DNA of 64,000 bases from Tunturiibacter gelidiferens (GTDB lineage: Bacteria; Acidobacteriota; Terriglobia; Terriglobales; Acidobacteriaceae). Every line of letters begins with the position of its first letter. Positions within the stretch are counted from its first letter, which is position 1. Under the pieces are notes generated by a model. It was given only the letters and a program-made list of their open reading frames with translations. It did not search any database and was not told the DNA's origin. Both the position numbers and the translations under genes were made by a program. Positions 43,243 to 52,229 of the stretch are shown here, piece after piece. The stretch spans positions 310,001 through 374,000 of the forward strand of contig NZ_JACCCV010000001.1 of NCBI RefSeq assembly GCF_013410115.1, read 5' to 3'.

Positions 43243-43440
43243 TTATCGTAGCGCATGGTGGAAGCCGAGCGGACCAAGCAGGCCAAACGTCTGCAGAAGC
43301 CATACGATCACTGCGATGATCACCACCACTCGGATGATTTGTTTGATGGTTCCATCCATCGGGATCAACCCGATCAAGTAAAGCAGAAGGCCAACCACGA
43401 TCAGAGTGACGATGACGCTAATAAGCGCGGGGGTGAGCAT
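43243..43440 (-). CDS. Small Thivi_2564-type membrane protein
   Basis: 65 residues with two membrane spans (ISVIVTLIVVGLLLYLIGLIPMDG and IIRVVVIIAVIVWLLQTFGLL). The pattern is that of the Thivi_2564 family of small membrane proteins, common in stress-related regions of soil bacteria. Function unknown. Confidence 0.8.
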   Translation of the reverse strand: MLTPALISVIVTLIVVGLLLYLIGLIPMDGTIKQIIRVVVIIAVIVWLLQTFGLLGPLGFHHALR

Positions 43441-43590
43441 AAGGATTTCTTCCTCTTTCTACAGAGCTGGTTAGTGTGATGCGGAAGTGCTCTGTTTTGA
43501 GGAGGCGATGGTCAAAAAAATGTATTCGGCTTCGTTGCAGTATCCGACGATTGCTGAGACTTAGCGGCGAATCTCTCCTGGTAGACGGCT

Positions 43591-43800
43591 CTACCAATCG
43601 CGGCTGTGATGGGGGATCCGCCCGCAGTCACCTTCTGTGAGGTAGCAGCGGAGTATTCCAAAGAGCACAGTGGCCCCTGCCCCGATGATCATGAAGAGAA
43701 CGCCGGTTGTAATTCTTCCTGTGAAGTAAGGAAAGAGGAAGACAGCAACTCCCGCGTACATCAGAATCGTAAGTAAAGTCCGCGTGACGCTCTTCGTCAT
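43591..43800 (-). CDS. Small membrane protein
   Basis: About 69 residues with two spans (TRTLLTILMYAGVAVFLFPYFTG and TTGVLFMIIGAGATVLFGIL) and a short charged tail with two Cys. The start at ATG 43798-43800 follows GGAGGT six bases upstream; a frame further upstream lacks that site. No family is recognised. It may share a transcript with the Thivi_2564-type gene. Confidence 0.6.
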   Translation of the reverse strand: MTKSVTRTLLTILMYAGVAVFLFPYFTGRITTGVLFMIIGAGATVLFGILRCYLTEGDCGRIPHHSRDW

Positions 43801-44039
43801 TCCTCGACCTCCAGTTATACCCGCGGCCAATGCCGGAGCAAAAACGTTCGCATACGCTTCGCCACTCGAATCGAATCAAGCGGGACCGCGTTTCGCGTCA
43901 CTTGCGCTCCGCGGTACTGCACATCCTACTCCGAAAAAATAACCTTTTGCTAGACTTTTTGTTTTTTGGGACGCTGCAAAGTCCTGCAACTATGTTGATT
44001 CTAAGATTCGTCGTGCGTTGGTCGCCGATCTGGAGTGCT

Positions 44040-44528
44040 CTATCCGGTCACTATCCCCATCGCCAAAATGGCACCGATGACGGCACTGAGGTCCTCGACG
44101 AGTGCCACAGGCCAGTCTTTGCACCCCAATCGCACCACGATCTCTCGGCGAATCAAGATGCCTGCAAAGGCCCCTATGAGGGCACCCAACAAGCAGAGAA
44201 TGACGCCCTCGACTCCAGATCCATTGAGTCCTGCCGCCACGATTGCACCCACCAACCCGGCAAATACCAATCTTGCTATCAATGGGAACGGCGCCGTCCG
44301 ATTTGGTGTCTTCGGCAGCTTGTCCCCGACGTATTCCCCCAGCGCCAGCACGGTAAAGACGATCGCCGTCACCACTTTTCCGGTCCAGGATGCCCAGCTG
44401 TCGCCGACAGAGAGCTGGCCCGCATAAGCAAACCAGCAAAGAACTGCCATCGCGGTCATCGTCCGAAGGCCGGTTACTAGACCAAGCAGGGGAATGGCGA
44501 TCAACCAGGTCATCATTTGCATCGCCAT
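44040..44528 (-). CDS. DUF4126 family membrane protein
   Basis: About 162 residues with four to five membrane spans; DUF4126 features are LGLVTGLRTMTAMAVLCWFAY near the start, GEYVGDKLPKTPNRT, and the glycine-rich ARLVFAGLVGAIVAAGLNG and GALIGAFAGILIRR segments. Function unknown. ATG 44526-44528 is chosen, with GGGGAG just upstream; the frame is open to 44600. Confidence 0.85.
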   Translation of the reverse strand: MAMQMMTWLIAIPLLGLVTGLRTMTAMAVLCWFAYAGQLSVGDSWASWTGKVVTAIVFTVLALGEYVGDKLPKTPNRTAPFPLIARLVFAGLVGAIVAAGLNGSGVEGVILCLLGALIGAFAGILIRREIVVRLGCKDWPVALVEDLSAVIGAILAMGIVTG

Positions 44529-44730
44529 AGCGCTCCCCCTTTTCTCCGAGACTCGAAGGCCATCAAGCCGCGACTGCACTTTGGCCAGCTTATCGACCAC
44601 TCCCGTTAGTGTTCAATCGAAAACTATACTCGCAGATGGTTTCCGCGCAGCCGCCGGCGAACCAGTATTGTCACACTACCGATTGCGACTCAATCAGATG
44701 TTCGTTGAAAACGGTCTGGCTATAAGGAAG

Positions 44731-45996
44731 TTATTCGCCTTGCAGCCAACCGTAAAGCGGGAACTTCTCTGCCATTTCGAGCACCATGCCGCGAATCTGC
44801 CGCAACTTCCCGGGGTCGGTTCGGTGTTCGAGAGCCTCCGCAATCCAACCTGCAATGACGCGCATCTCCGGTTCCTTCATGCCCCTTGTCGTCAACGCTG
44901 GCGTACCGATTCGTATGCCGCTGGGCCTCATCGGCGGATTGGTGTCGTAGGGGATTGCGTTCTTGTTGACTGTGATCCCAGCCTCTCCCAGAGCGTGTTC
45001 TGCTTCAGAGCCGAGCATTCCCTTCTGGAAGACGTCGATAAGGATGACATGCGTGTCGGTGCCGCCGGAGACGATGCGGTAACCCTCTGCGGCCATTGCT
45101 TCTGCAAGGACCTTTGCGTTGACGACTACCTGGTTCGCGTAGGTGGCAAACTCCGGCGCGAGAGCCTCTTTGAATGCTACTGCTTTGGCTGCAACAATGT
45201 GGATGAGTGGGCCGCCCTGTTGGCCCGGAAAGACGCTGCGATCTACGCCTGCGGCGAACTCGTGATTGCAAAGGATCATGCCAGCACGTGGCCCACGCAG
45301 GGTTTTGTGTGTCGTGGTGGTGACGATGTGAGCGTGGGGAATTGGGGATGGGTGCGCGTTGCCTGCGACGAGGCCGGCGAAGTGGGCCATGTCGACCATG
45401 AAGTAAGCTCCTACTTTGTCGGCGATGGCGCGCATGCGAGGGAAGTCGAACTGGCGCGGGTAGGCGCTGCCTCCACCTACGATTACCTTGGGTTTTTCGC
45501 GGATCGCGGTGGCTTCGAGCACGTCGTAGTCAACGGTTTCGGTATCTTTGCGGACCTGGTAGCCGACGATTCTGTAGAGTTTGCCTGAGAAATTGAGTTT
45601 GTGGCCGTGGGTAAGATGGCCGCCGTGGGCCAGGTCGAGGCCCAGGATGCAGTCGCCGGGGTTGAGGATGGTCATGTAGGCGGCTGCGTTGGCCTGGGAG
45701 CCGGAGTGGGGCTGGACGTTGACGTGGTCGGCGCCGAAGAGCTGTTTGGCGCGGTCGCGGGCTATGTTTTCAACGACGTCGGCGTACTCGCAGCCGCCGT
45801 AGTAGCGCTTGCCGGGGTAGCCTTCTGCATATTTGTTGGTGAAAACAGTGCCTGCGGCCTCTAAGACTGCGCGGCTAACGAAGTTTTCCGAGGCAATCAT
45901 CTCCAGGCCTTCGTGCTGGCGCTTTATTTCGTTTTCAATCTGGGCGGCGATTTCGGGGTCGGAGGCGGCCAGCGGGGCGTTGCGGTCGATGGGCAT
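44731..45996 (-). CDS. glyA: Serine hydroxymethyltransferase
   Basis: A 421-residue PLP enzyme that interconverts serine and glycine and loads one-carbon units onto tetrahydrofolate; cytoplasmic. Family landmarks: [62 protein letters not shown] and the PLP lysine in [15 protein letters not shown]. Full length. The start is at ATG 45994-45996. Followed upstream by the GT-rich intergenic region. Confidence 0.97.
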   Translation of the reverse strand: MPIDRNAPLAASDPEIAAQIENEIKRQHEGLEMIASENFVSRAVLEAAGTVFTNKYAEGYPGKRYYGGCEYADVVENIARDRAKQLFGADHVNVQPHSGSQANAAAYMTILNPGDCILGLDLAHGGHLTHGHKLNFSGKLYRIVGYQVRKDTETVDYDVLEATAIREKPKVIVGGGSAYPRQFDFPRMRAIADKVGAYFMVDMAHFAGLVAGNAHPSPIPHAHIVTTTTHKTLRGPRAGMILCNHEFAAGVDRSVFPGQQGGPLIHIVAAKAVAFKEALAPEFATYANQVVVNAKVLAEAMAAEGYRIVSGGTDTHVILIDVFQKGMLGSEAEHALGEAGITVNKNAIPYDTNPPMRPSGIRIGTPALTTRGMKEPEMRVIAGWIAEALEHRTDPGKLRQIRGMVLEMAEKFPLYGWLQGE

Positions 45997-46048
45997 GGCG
46001 TTATTTTATGTCACGGGTTTTCGTATTTTTTTTGTGGGTGGAATTTCG

Positions 46049-46121
46049 CGTGGTGTTTTGTGATTTGCTGTGTTTTTGGGGGGTGTTTTGGGGAAAGAGG
46101 GTGTTTCGGCGTGGTGTTTTG
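46049..46121. repeat. GT-rich tract with two CGTGGTGTTTTG motifs
   Basis: The 12-mer occurs at 46049-46060 and 46110-46121, the same motif as after rnpB at 15.37 kb. The rest of the 416-bp gap between glyA and the 43-aa peptide shows no gene. Confidence 0.5.
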
Positions 46122-46412
46122 GTGGTGACATTGTGGTGAGATGCATGGCTAATGTGGACGCCAGACAATGTACTTTTCGACGGCTAAGAATGTGCCACAA
46201 CTTTCAACTTTATTTTTACGGGGGACAATCGGCCTGATCGCCATGGGGTTCTGGTGATCGGGTTGCCTAGAGAAAAAGAAAATTGAAGGGTGCAAGAGCC
46301 TCTGATTTTCGATTTCAAACGAATAAGGTTTTCGGGCGGGCATCCATTCGGTTGCCGTTGGCGTTCTTATTGTCAGCAGGCATAAAGCAAGCAGCAATGG
46401 AAAGGATCACCT

Positions 46413-46544
46413 ATGCAGACCTTATATGTTGGAATTGCGTTTTCGATGATGGTGATTCTCCCGCTTCTTGTCGCCAAGTGGAGCGGAGCGCCGCAACGGG
46501 ATCTTGAGTCCTTCGGCAGCAAAGATCAAAAGATCATCAGCTAG
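46413..46544 (+). CDS. 43-residue single-span membrane peptide
   Basis: ATG 46413 opens MQTLYVGIAFSMMVILPLLV followed by AKWSGAPQRDLESFGSKDQK and IIS, stop TAG 46542. AAAGGA at 46401-46405 provides a ribosome site, and a strong terminator follows 19 bp after the stop. The single span with a charged C-terminus suggests an inner-membrane microprotein. No family is recognised. Confidence 0.6.
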   Translation: MQTLYVGIAFSMMVILPLLVAKWSGAPQRDLESFGSKDQKIIS

Positions 46545-46563
46545 TCAGCAGAGCGGAGTTTTG

Positions 46564-46597
46564 AAAAGCCACGAACGTGCTCTAGTTCGTGGCTTTT
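46564..46597 (+). terminator. Strong intrinsic terminator
   Basis: AAAAGCCACGAAC (46564-46576) pairs perfectly with GTTCGTGGCTTTT (46585-46597) around an 8-nt loop. It ends the 43-aa peptide transcript and, being symmetric with A/T flanks, could act in both directions. Confidence 0.85.
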
Positions 46598-46833
46598 CGC
46601 TGCGCGGTGTGAACTTGTGGATGGAAGGTGACGGATCTCTTCACCTGGCTGTGCTTCGGTTGCAGGTTGAGGTAGACTTCACGATCGCACCCGACGAGTG
46701 AGCGATTTTTCACAAACTGGATGCGATCGATTCTTCTTCTCACTGCTCGCTTCATGGATGGATCGATGGCCAGAGCCATGATGGAACAGTCCAAGTGCGA
46801 GAACCTGTAAGGGATCGCGGTCGCGCCGGCCCG

Positions 46834-47082
46834 TTACTGTGTAACGGCTGCCCTGACGGTAAGTAGCGCCGTCGTGCGTGCCTGCGTCTTCGCAATTGCC
46901 GACTTCAGGAGTAATCCCGCCCGAGTGGGAACGCAGACGCACATGGAGTTAAGGGATTTGCTGGTGCTGCCAGCGCGCCCGGGCTGGGAACCGATGGCGA
47001 CGATGACGAGAAGGACGGCTATGAAGATTGCGAGACGCCGCGTGGAATTATCGGCTGATGGAGGATACGGAGGCTGTGTCAT
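46834..47082 (-). CDS. Doubtful small protein with N-terminal membrane span
   Basis: 82 codons: a short polar start (MTQPPYPPSADNSTRR), one span (LAIFIAVLLVIVAIG) and an odd Ser/Thr/Cys-rich remainder. GAGGG precedes the ATG. The C-terminal part looks unlike a normal protein, so this may be chance. The 775-bp gap (46545-47320) otherwise holds repeated TACCCTCTG segments (about 47089 and 47160) and no clear gene. Confidence 0.3.
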   Translation of the reverse strand: MTQPPYPPSADNSTRRLAIFIAVLLVIVAIGSQPGRAGSTSKSLNSMCVCVPTRAGLLLKSAIAKTQARTTALLTVRAAVTQ

Positions 47083-47320
47083 GGGATTACCCTCTGGCGG
47101 GATTATACGGAGGCCGGGTTATGGAAGTTCCATAAAAGTACGGCCAACTTCCATGGGTCTACCCTCTGCGAGCTGGAAGTCGACGAACTCATGTCAAGTC
47201 AACGCGGGGGAGGCGAAAAGATCGGCCTTTCACCTCGCTTAGACTTCTAACAAGTCTTATCACTTCTTATAAGCCGACTTATCGGACTGATCCAACAAGT
47301 AACTTAGTGATTCGCGAATC

Positions 47321-47683
47321 CTATTGGCCCTTGTATGCGTTTGTATAGCCCTTCACGAATGACTCACGAAACTCCGTCTTGAACTGGTCTTTATCCATCC
47401 CCTTCGGGATCTTCGCGTGAGCATAGGCCTTGTTCTCGGTAGGACGGAACGCCTGGCCTCGCGACACGTCCGCCTGGCCCTGGTTGAAGCCTGCGGCGTA
47501 GCCTTGACGAGCCACCATGTTGGGAGTTCCGTTTTCGGGATAAGCCATATCATAGCCGCGCGGCGCACTCCAGCTAGCCGAATCGTCGCTTTGCGGAGTT
47601 TGCGCTAGCCCAGCCGGCACAACGCTGAAAGAAAGTGCACATGCGAGCACTACACATGACCAAGTGTTTTTGCGAAAAATCAT
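47321..47683 (-). CDS. Secreted small protein with GY-rich motif
   Basis: 120 residues with a clear signal peptide (MIFRKNTWSCVVLACALSFSVVPAGLAQ). The mature part contains GYAAGFNQGQADVSRGQAF and a late FRESFVKGYTNAYKGQ: two G-Y/F-x2-G-type helices as found in small periplasmic proteins of acidobacteria. Function unknown. GGAGG lies five bases before the ATG. Confidence 0.65.
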   Translation of the reverse strand: MIFRKNTWSCVVLACALSFSVVPAGLAQTPQSDDSASWSAPRGYDMAYPENGTPNMVARQGYAAGFNQGQADVSRGQAFRPTENKAYAHAKIPKGMDKDQFKTEFRESFVKGYTNAYKGQ

Positions 47684-47996
47684 AACAACCTCCAGACGGG
47701 CAGCATTGCAGCGCTACTCACCTGAGAAAGTACGACTCTGTATGCATCGCCGGGGTTGCCCTGACCACCATCACAGGTAATTGAACTGAAGCACCTAAAG
47801 CAGCTTGCGAATAGCCGCTGTCCCAAAGAGAGAAGGGCGGTGGGAGACGGGGCACGCGCCTATTGTTAGCGATTGGCCGGTAGACAGAATGCGGCCTCAG
47901 AGCACACTATCGATCAGGCACGAGGTCTTATCATCTGCTTCGACTTTGAAGAAGTCTGAGTGTTTGCAACTAATTCTGCACCTAGAGGAGACTATT

Positions 47997-48374
47997 ATGC
48001 CGTTTGCTCGTATCGATCTGCTTAGGGGAAAAACTGCTGAGTATCGCGCCATTGTGGCCGACGTCGTGTACCAAGGGATCGTCGATGTCCTGAAGGCGCC
48101 GGATGGCGACCGCTTCATCGTCATGAGCGAGCATTCACCGGACAATTTAATCTACGACCCCAAATTCCTCGGCTGGGATCGATCGCCTGACTTCATTTTG
48201 ATACAAGTGACCAGCACTGTCGGAAATAATAAAGATTCAAAGCTGGCCTTCTTTCGATATATAGCCGACGAACTGAAGAGTAGGCTATCCGTGCGCCCTG
48301 ATGACGTCATGATCAACTTGGTCTTCGTTGACCGCTCGGATTGGTCCTTCGGCAATGGCGAGCCGTGGGTTTAG
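47997..48374 (+). CDS. Tautomerase-superfamily protein
   Basis: 125 residues of the 4-oxalocrotonate tautomerase/MIF-like superfamily. After Met removal the catalytic Pro1 would be exposed (MPFARIDLLRGKTAEYRAIVADVVYQG); the SPDFILIQVTSTVGN and VMINLVFVDRSDWSFGNG segments match the longer tautomerase type. The start at 47997 follows AGAGGAG about eight bases upstream; the frame is open earlier (47805) but would bury the proline. Confidence 0.85.
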   Translation: MPFARIDLLRGKTAEYRAIVADVVYQGIVDVLKAPDGDRFIVMSEHSPDNLIYDPKFLGWDRSPDFILIQVTSTVGNNKDSKLAFFRYIADELKSRLSVRPDDVMINLVFVDRSDWSFGNGEPWV

Positions 48375-48489
48375 CCGATCATTGCCTGACAGGGCTCGAT
48401 GGAAAGCAGACGTAGACCCTCGCAGCCTTACATCGGCAGAGTAACGCCTTGCCTGCGGCGGCGCGGGCTGGCGTTTGGATTCAGAGCAT

Positions 48490-49728
48490 TTATCGAGCCT
48501 TTGCTGTTTGGGGAGATTCGAGTGCCGGGGCGGTCTTTGCCTGTGCGAGATGCTTGAAGGACTTGTAGATGAAGGAGCCGAGGTACCAGCCGTCGATGTA
48601 CTTGTAGGGGGTTTCGCCGGTGGTGTAGTGGCCGCAGGGAAGCACCTTTGAGATGTAGTCGATCTTGAGGGCGTCGAAGTTGGTGAGGACGTCGAGCGAG
48701 TATTTGAGCGGGAAGGTGAGGTCATAGGTGGCGTGGACGACGAGGACTCGCTTGGGGGTTGCGGCGAAGCGTTCCATGTAGGACATGGGGCTGACGATGG
48801 AGAAGATCTCGCGGACCTGATCCTGGGTGAGGCCGGACTGCTCGAAGGCAGCGCGGATGTGGCGGGTGCTTTGGCCGGCCCAGACGACGTCTCCGAACCA
48901 GGTGGAGGCGTGGTTGAATGCGCAGACTTGGAGGCGCTGGTCGAAAGCGGCGGCGATGAAGGCGTAGCAGCTGCCGAGGCTGGTGCCGAGGACGCCGAAG
49001 TGCTCGTAGCCTTGTGATTCGAGCCAGTCGATGCAGCTGCGGATGTCGACTACGGCCTGGCGGCAGGCTTCGGTGGTGCGGCCTACGTTGGAGCTTACGG
49101 CGTAGTCGGAGCGCTCGAGTTCGGCGGGGCGGCGGACGTCGTGGTAGGGCTTGGAGAGGCGGAGGCAGGAGATGCCGAAGCTGTTGAAGAGGGTGCAGAG
49201 GGCGTTGTGGGAGAAGGCGTCGGCGTTCCATTGGGGCATGACGATCATGGCCTGTTTGGGCTTTCCCTTTTGTGTGTCCGGGTGTGCGGGATACCAACGC
49301 GCGTTGACCTGGTCGTTCTCTGGATAGCGGGTGCGGATGGGTGAGGTGAAGCGGAGGAACTCGGCCTCTTCGATCTCTCCGGTTTCGGCTTGGCGTTTGA
49401 GTTCGGCATCCTCTTCCAGGGTTTCGGGGCGGACGTTGGTGGGGTAGAGCTGGGGGTGACGGCGCTCGAGGCGGAAGTCGGCGGGGGTTTGGTAGCCAAA
49501 GAACTGGTCAGCGCGGGCGACGATGTCGCTGTTGATGGCCGTCATGCGGGCAAAGTCGTCTGCCACAGGCGTGTCGCTGAGGTGCGGGTTGGCTGCACGA
49601 GCGAGCGGGCTGAAGTCCTCAAGCCAGTCGAAACCCCACTCGAGGGGGCGGACGATGCGATTGGTGTCGCGGGTGGTGAGGGCTGTCTCCCAGGAGTACA
49701 TCCACTTTGCGTAAAGCTTGGAGAGCAT
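48490..49728 (-). CDS. Alpha/beta hydrolase family protein (Abhydrolase_18-like)
   Basis: About 412 residues, long for a simple hydrolase. The nucleophile elbow is GTSLGSC (VLGTSLGSCYAFIAAA), preceded by RQAVVDIRSCIDWLESQGYEHFGV, with the acid and His regions in RVLVVHATYDLTFPLK and KVLPCGHYTTGETPYKYIDGWYLG. The N-terminal 150 residues are a polar extension. Probable esterase; substrate unknown. ATG 49726-49728 is used because the upstream codons are a TTG run without a ribosome site. Confidence 0.75.
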   Translation of the reverse strand: MLSKLYAKWMYSWETALTTRDTNRIVRPLEWGFDWLEDFSPLARAANPHLSDTPVADDFARMTAINSDIVARADQFFGYQTPADFRLERRHPQLYPTNVRPETLEEDAELKRQAETGEIEEAEFLRFTSPIRTRYPENDQVNARWYPAHPDTQKGKPKQAMIVMPQWNADAFSHNALCTLFNSFGISCLRLSKPYHDVRRPAELERSDYAVSSNVGRTTEACRQAVVDIRSCIDWLESQGYEHFGVLGTSLGSCYAFIAAAFDQRLQVCAFNHASTWFGDVVWAGQSTRHIRAAFEQSGLTQDQVREIFSIVSPMSYMERFAATPKRVLVVHATYDLTFPLKYSLDVLTNFDALKIDYISKVLPCGHYTTGETPYKYIDGWYLGSFIYKSFKHLAQAKTAPALESPQTAKAR

Positions 49729-49890
49729 TATGTACAAGTTTAGCAAGAGTGCCGTGCAAAATCGTCTGGCGCCGCCATGAGGGGAAGTTTAGGACTTTTG
49801 TTGAGAGGAGTTGTGGGCTAGGCTGTTGCGTAAACCTGCGTGCATCTGTTCGTCAGCCTTTAGAAAAGTTGAGCGGGAGGATGGTGTGCG

Positions 49891-51462
49891 ATGAAGTCTT
49901 ATCCCGTGCCGCTGCGAAGGCGGCCGCGTCCTAAGAGTGCGAAGCAGTTTGTGGAGAGGGCGAAGGAGTTCTTGTGGGATGCAGCAGGGAGGATCACCTT
50001 CTGGCGTCTGGTGAAGGGCTTCGTTGTCGTCTTTCTGTTTCTGCCGTTGGTTGTATATGTCGTTCGCGAGGTGAATCGCGACGTTCTCATCATCGATCCG
50101 TTCGGCGTTCCCAAGAGTCTTTCGGAGGCGGGCCTTTCGTCAGAGGTTATGGCGAACCGAGTGGGGGAGAGGCTGCGCGTTATGGAGGCGACGACAAAGA
50201 CCCAAATGAAGAAGGACGTTCTTGGATCGCAGGGGGAGGAGGCGTCGATTCCGGAGGTCGAGATTCCGGGGACGAAGTTAGGCCTGAAGACGATCGTCGA
50301 TATGGCGAGGAGCCTCTTTCATCGTGATCCAAAGCACATCGGCGGCGACATCGTGGTTGCCGCGGCGGATGCGGCGCCATCCACATCCGACCCGCCAACG
50401 GTCAAGAGGCCGGCGATGATAACGGTGTACTTCAAGCAGGGGAGAAACGGGAGCCAGGCGCTGAGCGGGGTTGCCGAGCGGGACGATGGGAACATGCTGG
50501 TGCAGCGGGCGGCGGAGTTGGCTCTTGAACAGGTGAATCCTTACGTGCTGGCGCTCTATTGGGAAGATCATCGGGAGTTCGACAAATCGATCAAAGTTGC
50601 ACAGGCAACGGCCGAAGACGCGTCTCAGGATCTGCCGCACCGAGGGGCTTGTTTCGTTGTTTGGGGAATTGCGCTGGACGGCGAGGAAAAGCATGAGGAG
50701 GCGATTGCGGAGTACCAGAAGGCGATCGAGTTGGATCCGAAGGATGCGCATGCCTACTATGACTGGGGAATCGCGCTGGACGGCGAGGGAAAGCATGAGG
50801 AGGCGAGTGCGAAGTACCGGAAGGCGATCGAGTTGGATCCGAAGGATGCGTATGCCTACAGCAACTGGGGAAGCGCGCTGGACGGTGAGGGGAAGTATGA
50901 CGAGGCGATTGCGAAGTACCGGAAGGCGGTCGAGCTGGCTCCTAAGAATGCGCTTGCCTACTACAACTGGGGAAACGCGCTGCACAGCGAGGGAAAGCAT
51001 GAGGAGGCGATTGCGAAGTATCAGAAGACGGTCGAGCTGGATCCGAAGTATGTGAATGCCTACTACAACTGGGGAATGGCGCTGGACGGCGAGGGAAAAT
51101 ATGAGGAGGCGATTGCGAAGTACCAGAAGACGGTCGAGCTGGATCCGAAGTATGTGAATGCTTACAACAACTGGGGAAACGCGTTGAACAACGAGGGAAA
51201 GCATGAGGAGGCGATTGCGAAGTACCAGAGGGCGATCGAGCTGGATCCGAAGTATGTGAATGCTTACAACAACTGGGGAAACGCGTTGAACAGCGAGGGA
51301 AAGCATGAGGAGGCGATTGCGAAGTACCAGAGAGCGATCGAGCTGGATCCGAAGAATGCGTTTGCCTATGGAAATTGGGGCCTAGCCTTGCAAATCCTCG
51401 GTAAAAAGAGTGCGGCTGCGGAGAAGTTTGCGAAGGAGAAAGAGTTGGAGGAGTCGAATTAG
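49891..51462 (+). CDS. TPR repeat protein with N-terminal membrane anchor
   Basis: 523 residues. An N-terminal span (LVKGFVVVFLFLPLVVYVV) anchors the protein with the rest probably periplasmic. A domain of about 200 residues follows, then seven complete 34-residue tetratricopeptide repeats from residue 254 to 491 (consensus WGxALxxEGKHEEAIAKYQKAIELDPKxxxAY) and a final partial unit. Repeats four to seven differ by only a few bases per 102-bp unit, so they arose by recent tandem duplication and copy number may vary. GGGAGG at 49875-49880 supports the start. Confidence 0.88.
   Translation: MKSYPVPLRRRPRPKSAKQFVERAKEFLWDAAGRITFWRLVKGFVVVFLFLPLVVYVVREVNRDVLIIDPFGVPKSLSEAGLSSEVMANRVGERLRVMEATTKTQMKKDVLGSQGEEASIPEVEIPGTKLGLKTIVDMARSLFHRDPKHIGGDIVVAAADAAPSTSDPPTVKRPAMITVYFKQGRNGSQALSGVAERDDGNMLVQRAAELALEQVNPYVLALYWEDHREFDKSIKVAQATAEDASQDLPHRGACFVVWGIALDGEEKHEEAIAEYQKAIELDPKDAHAYYDWGIALDGEGKHEEASAKYRKAIELDPKDAYAYSNWGSALDGEGKYDEAIAKYRKAVELAPKNALAYYNWGNALHSEGKHEEAIAKYQKTVELDPKYVNAYYNWGMALDGEGKYEEAIAKYQKTVELDPKYVNAYNNWGNALNNEGKHEEAIAKYQRAIELDPKYVNAYNNWGNALNSEGKHEEAIAKYQRAIELDPKNAFAYGNWGLALQILGKKSAAAEKFAKEKELEESN
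50650..51363 (+). repeat. Seven tandem 102-bp repeats encoding TPR units
   Basis: The DNA units are in frame and nearly identical in copies four to seven, with shared runs such as GAGGCGATTGCGAAGTACCA. They are likely hotspots for slippage or recombination and may be collapsed or expanded in assemblies. Confidence 0.9.
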
Positions 51463-51558
51463 TACTATGCGTGGGGGATTCGCTGCGATGCGGTTGGTGT
51501 CGCGGGTGTGAGGGCTGTCTCGGAGGGTACGCATGCGCCGGGTGGCGGCAGCAAGGCG

Positions 51559-51978
51559 TCAGATGATTCCGCCGCCGGTGGTACGCGGCTTTCGGTAGTT
51601 GAGGCTGGCGTGGTCAGGACTTGGGTGGTTCACCTTCGAGGCGCGGCCGCTCTGGCGCATGCGCCGGTCAGCCTCCTCCCAGGAAGGCAGGGTATTTTCT
51701 TCTTGCTCCCAATGTGCGACGGAGGCTTCATCGCACCAGTGCATCAAGTGAGGCATTGCACTCTTGTGCGCCCCTGTCGTCATATATTGGCGCATACTTT
51801 CGCGTTCGTCCCAAGCTGTCATGGTCCAGAAAGTCCAGCTTCGGTCGGGCAAAAGCGCACCGGTATGGAATCCGGGGGCCTTCTTGACCTGTCGAAGTGA
51901 GCGCACGGTGTAGATCGCAAACACGGGCAGGTAGAGGATGGAGCGAATGCGCAAGCGTGTGAGGCTGATAAAGATCAT
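51559..51978 (-). CDS. DUF3291-like protein
   Basis: 139 residues: a hydrophobic N-terminus (MIFISLTRLRIRSILYLPVFAIYTVRSL) then a ferredoxin-like alpha/beta domain with SWTFWTMTAWDERESMRQYMTTGAHKSAMPHLMHWCDEASVAHWEQ, as in DUF3291/antibiotic-biosynthesis-monooxygenase-like proteins. The function is unknown; a heme- or small-aromatic-binding role is typical of the fold but unproven. Confidence 0.65.
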   Translation of the reverse strand: MIFISLTRLRIRSILYLPVFAIYTVRSLRQVKKAPGFHTGALLPDRSWTFWTMTAWDERESMRQYMTTGAHKSAMPHLMHWCDEASVAHWEQEENTLPSWEEADRRMRQSGRASKVNHPSPDHASLNYRKPRTTGGGII

Positions 51979-52194
51979 GACGGATGGCCTGACTGTCCCT
52001 ATGCTATCCCGTTACACGACTGCGGTCGTCACGGTGCAGCCTTGTGTTCAAGTTGAGTTGATGTCGCTAACCATATGCCGACTTTTCGTTACTGATCTGA
52101 ACTCGAGGAGCGACTCGGCGATGGTGAGTTCATGAGAAACGGAAATTTCGGTGGGCAAGGCTGCAACTTCGAAATAAATAGCGTCACGTCGCTC

Positions 52195-52223
52195 TTGACA
52201 AACCATAACCATATGGTTATGGT
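52195..52223 (+). promoter_or_regulatory. Sigma-70 promoter of the ArsR operon, leaderless
   Basis: TTGACA at 52195-52200, 17-bp spacer, TATGGT at 52218-52223. A start of transcription seven bases later would fall at about 52230, which is the first base of the GTG start codon, so the mRNA is probably leaderless. The promoter overlaps the palindrome. Confidence 0.8.
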
Positions 52224-52224
52224 T
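52201..52224. promoter_or_regulatory. 24-bp perfect palindromic operator in the ArsR promoter
   Basis: Half-site AACCATAACCAT followed by its exact complement. It fills the -35/-10 spacer and covers the -10, so regulator binding would block RNA polymerase. It is the only such palindrome near the gene and abuts the regulator start. Confidence 0.85.
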
Positions 52225-52229
52225 TCAAT

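Noticed and set aside
46874..47242. 122-codon plus-strand ORF
   Set aside because: Odd composition with no domain and no ribosome site, competing with equally weak minus frames.
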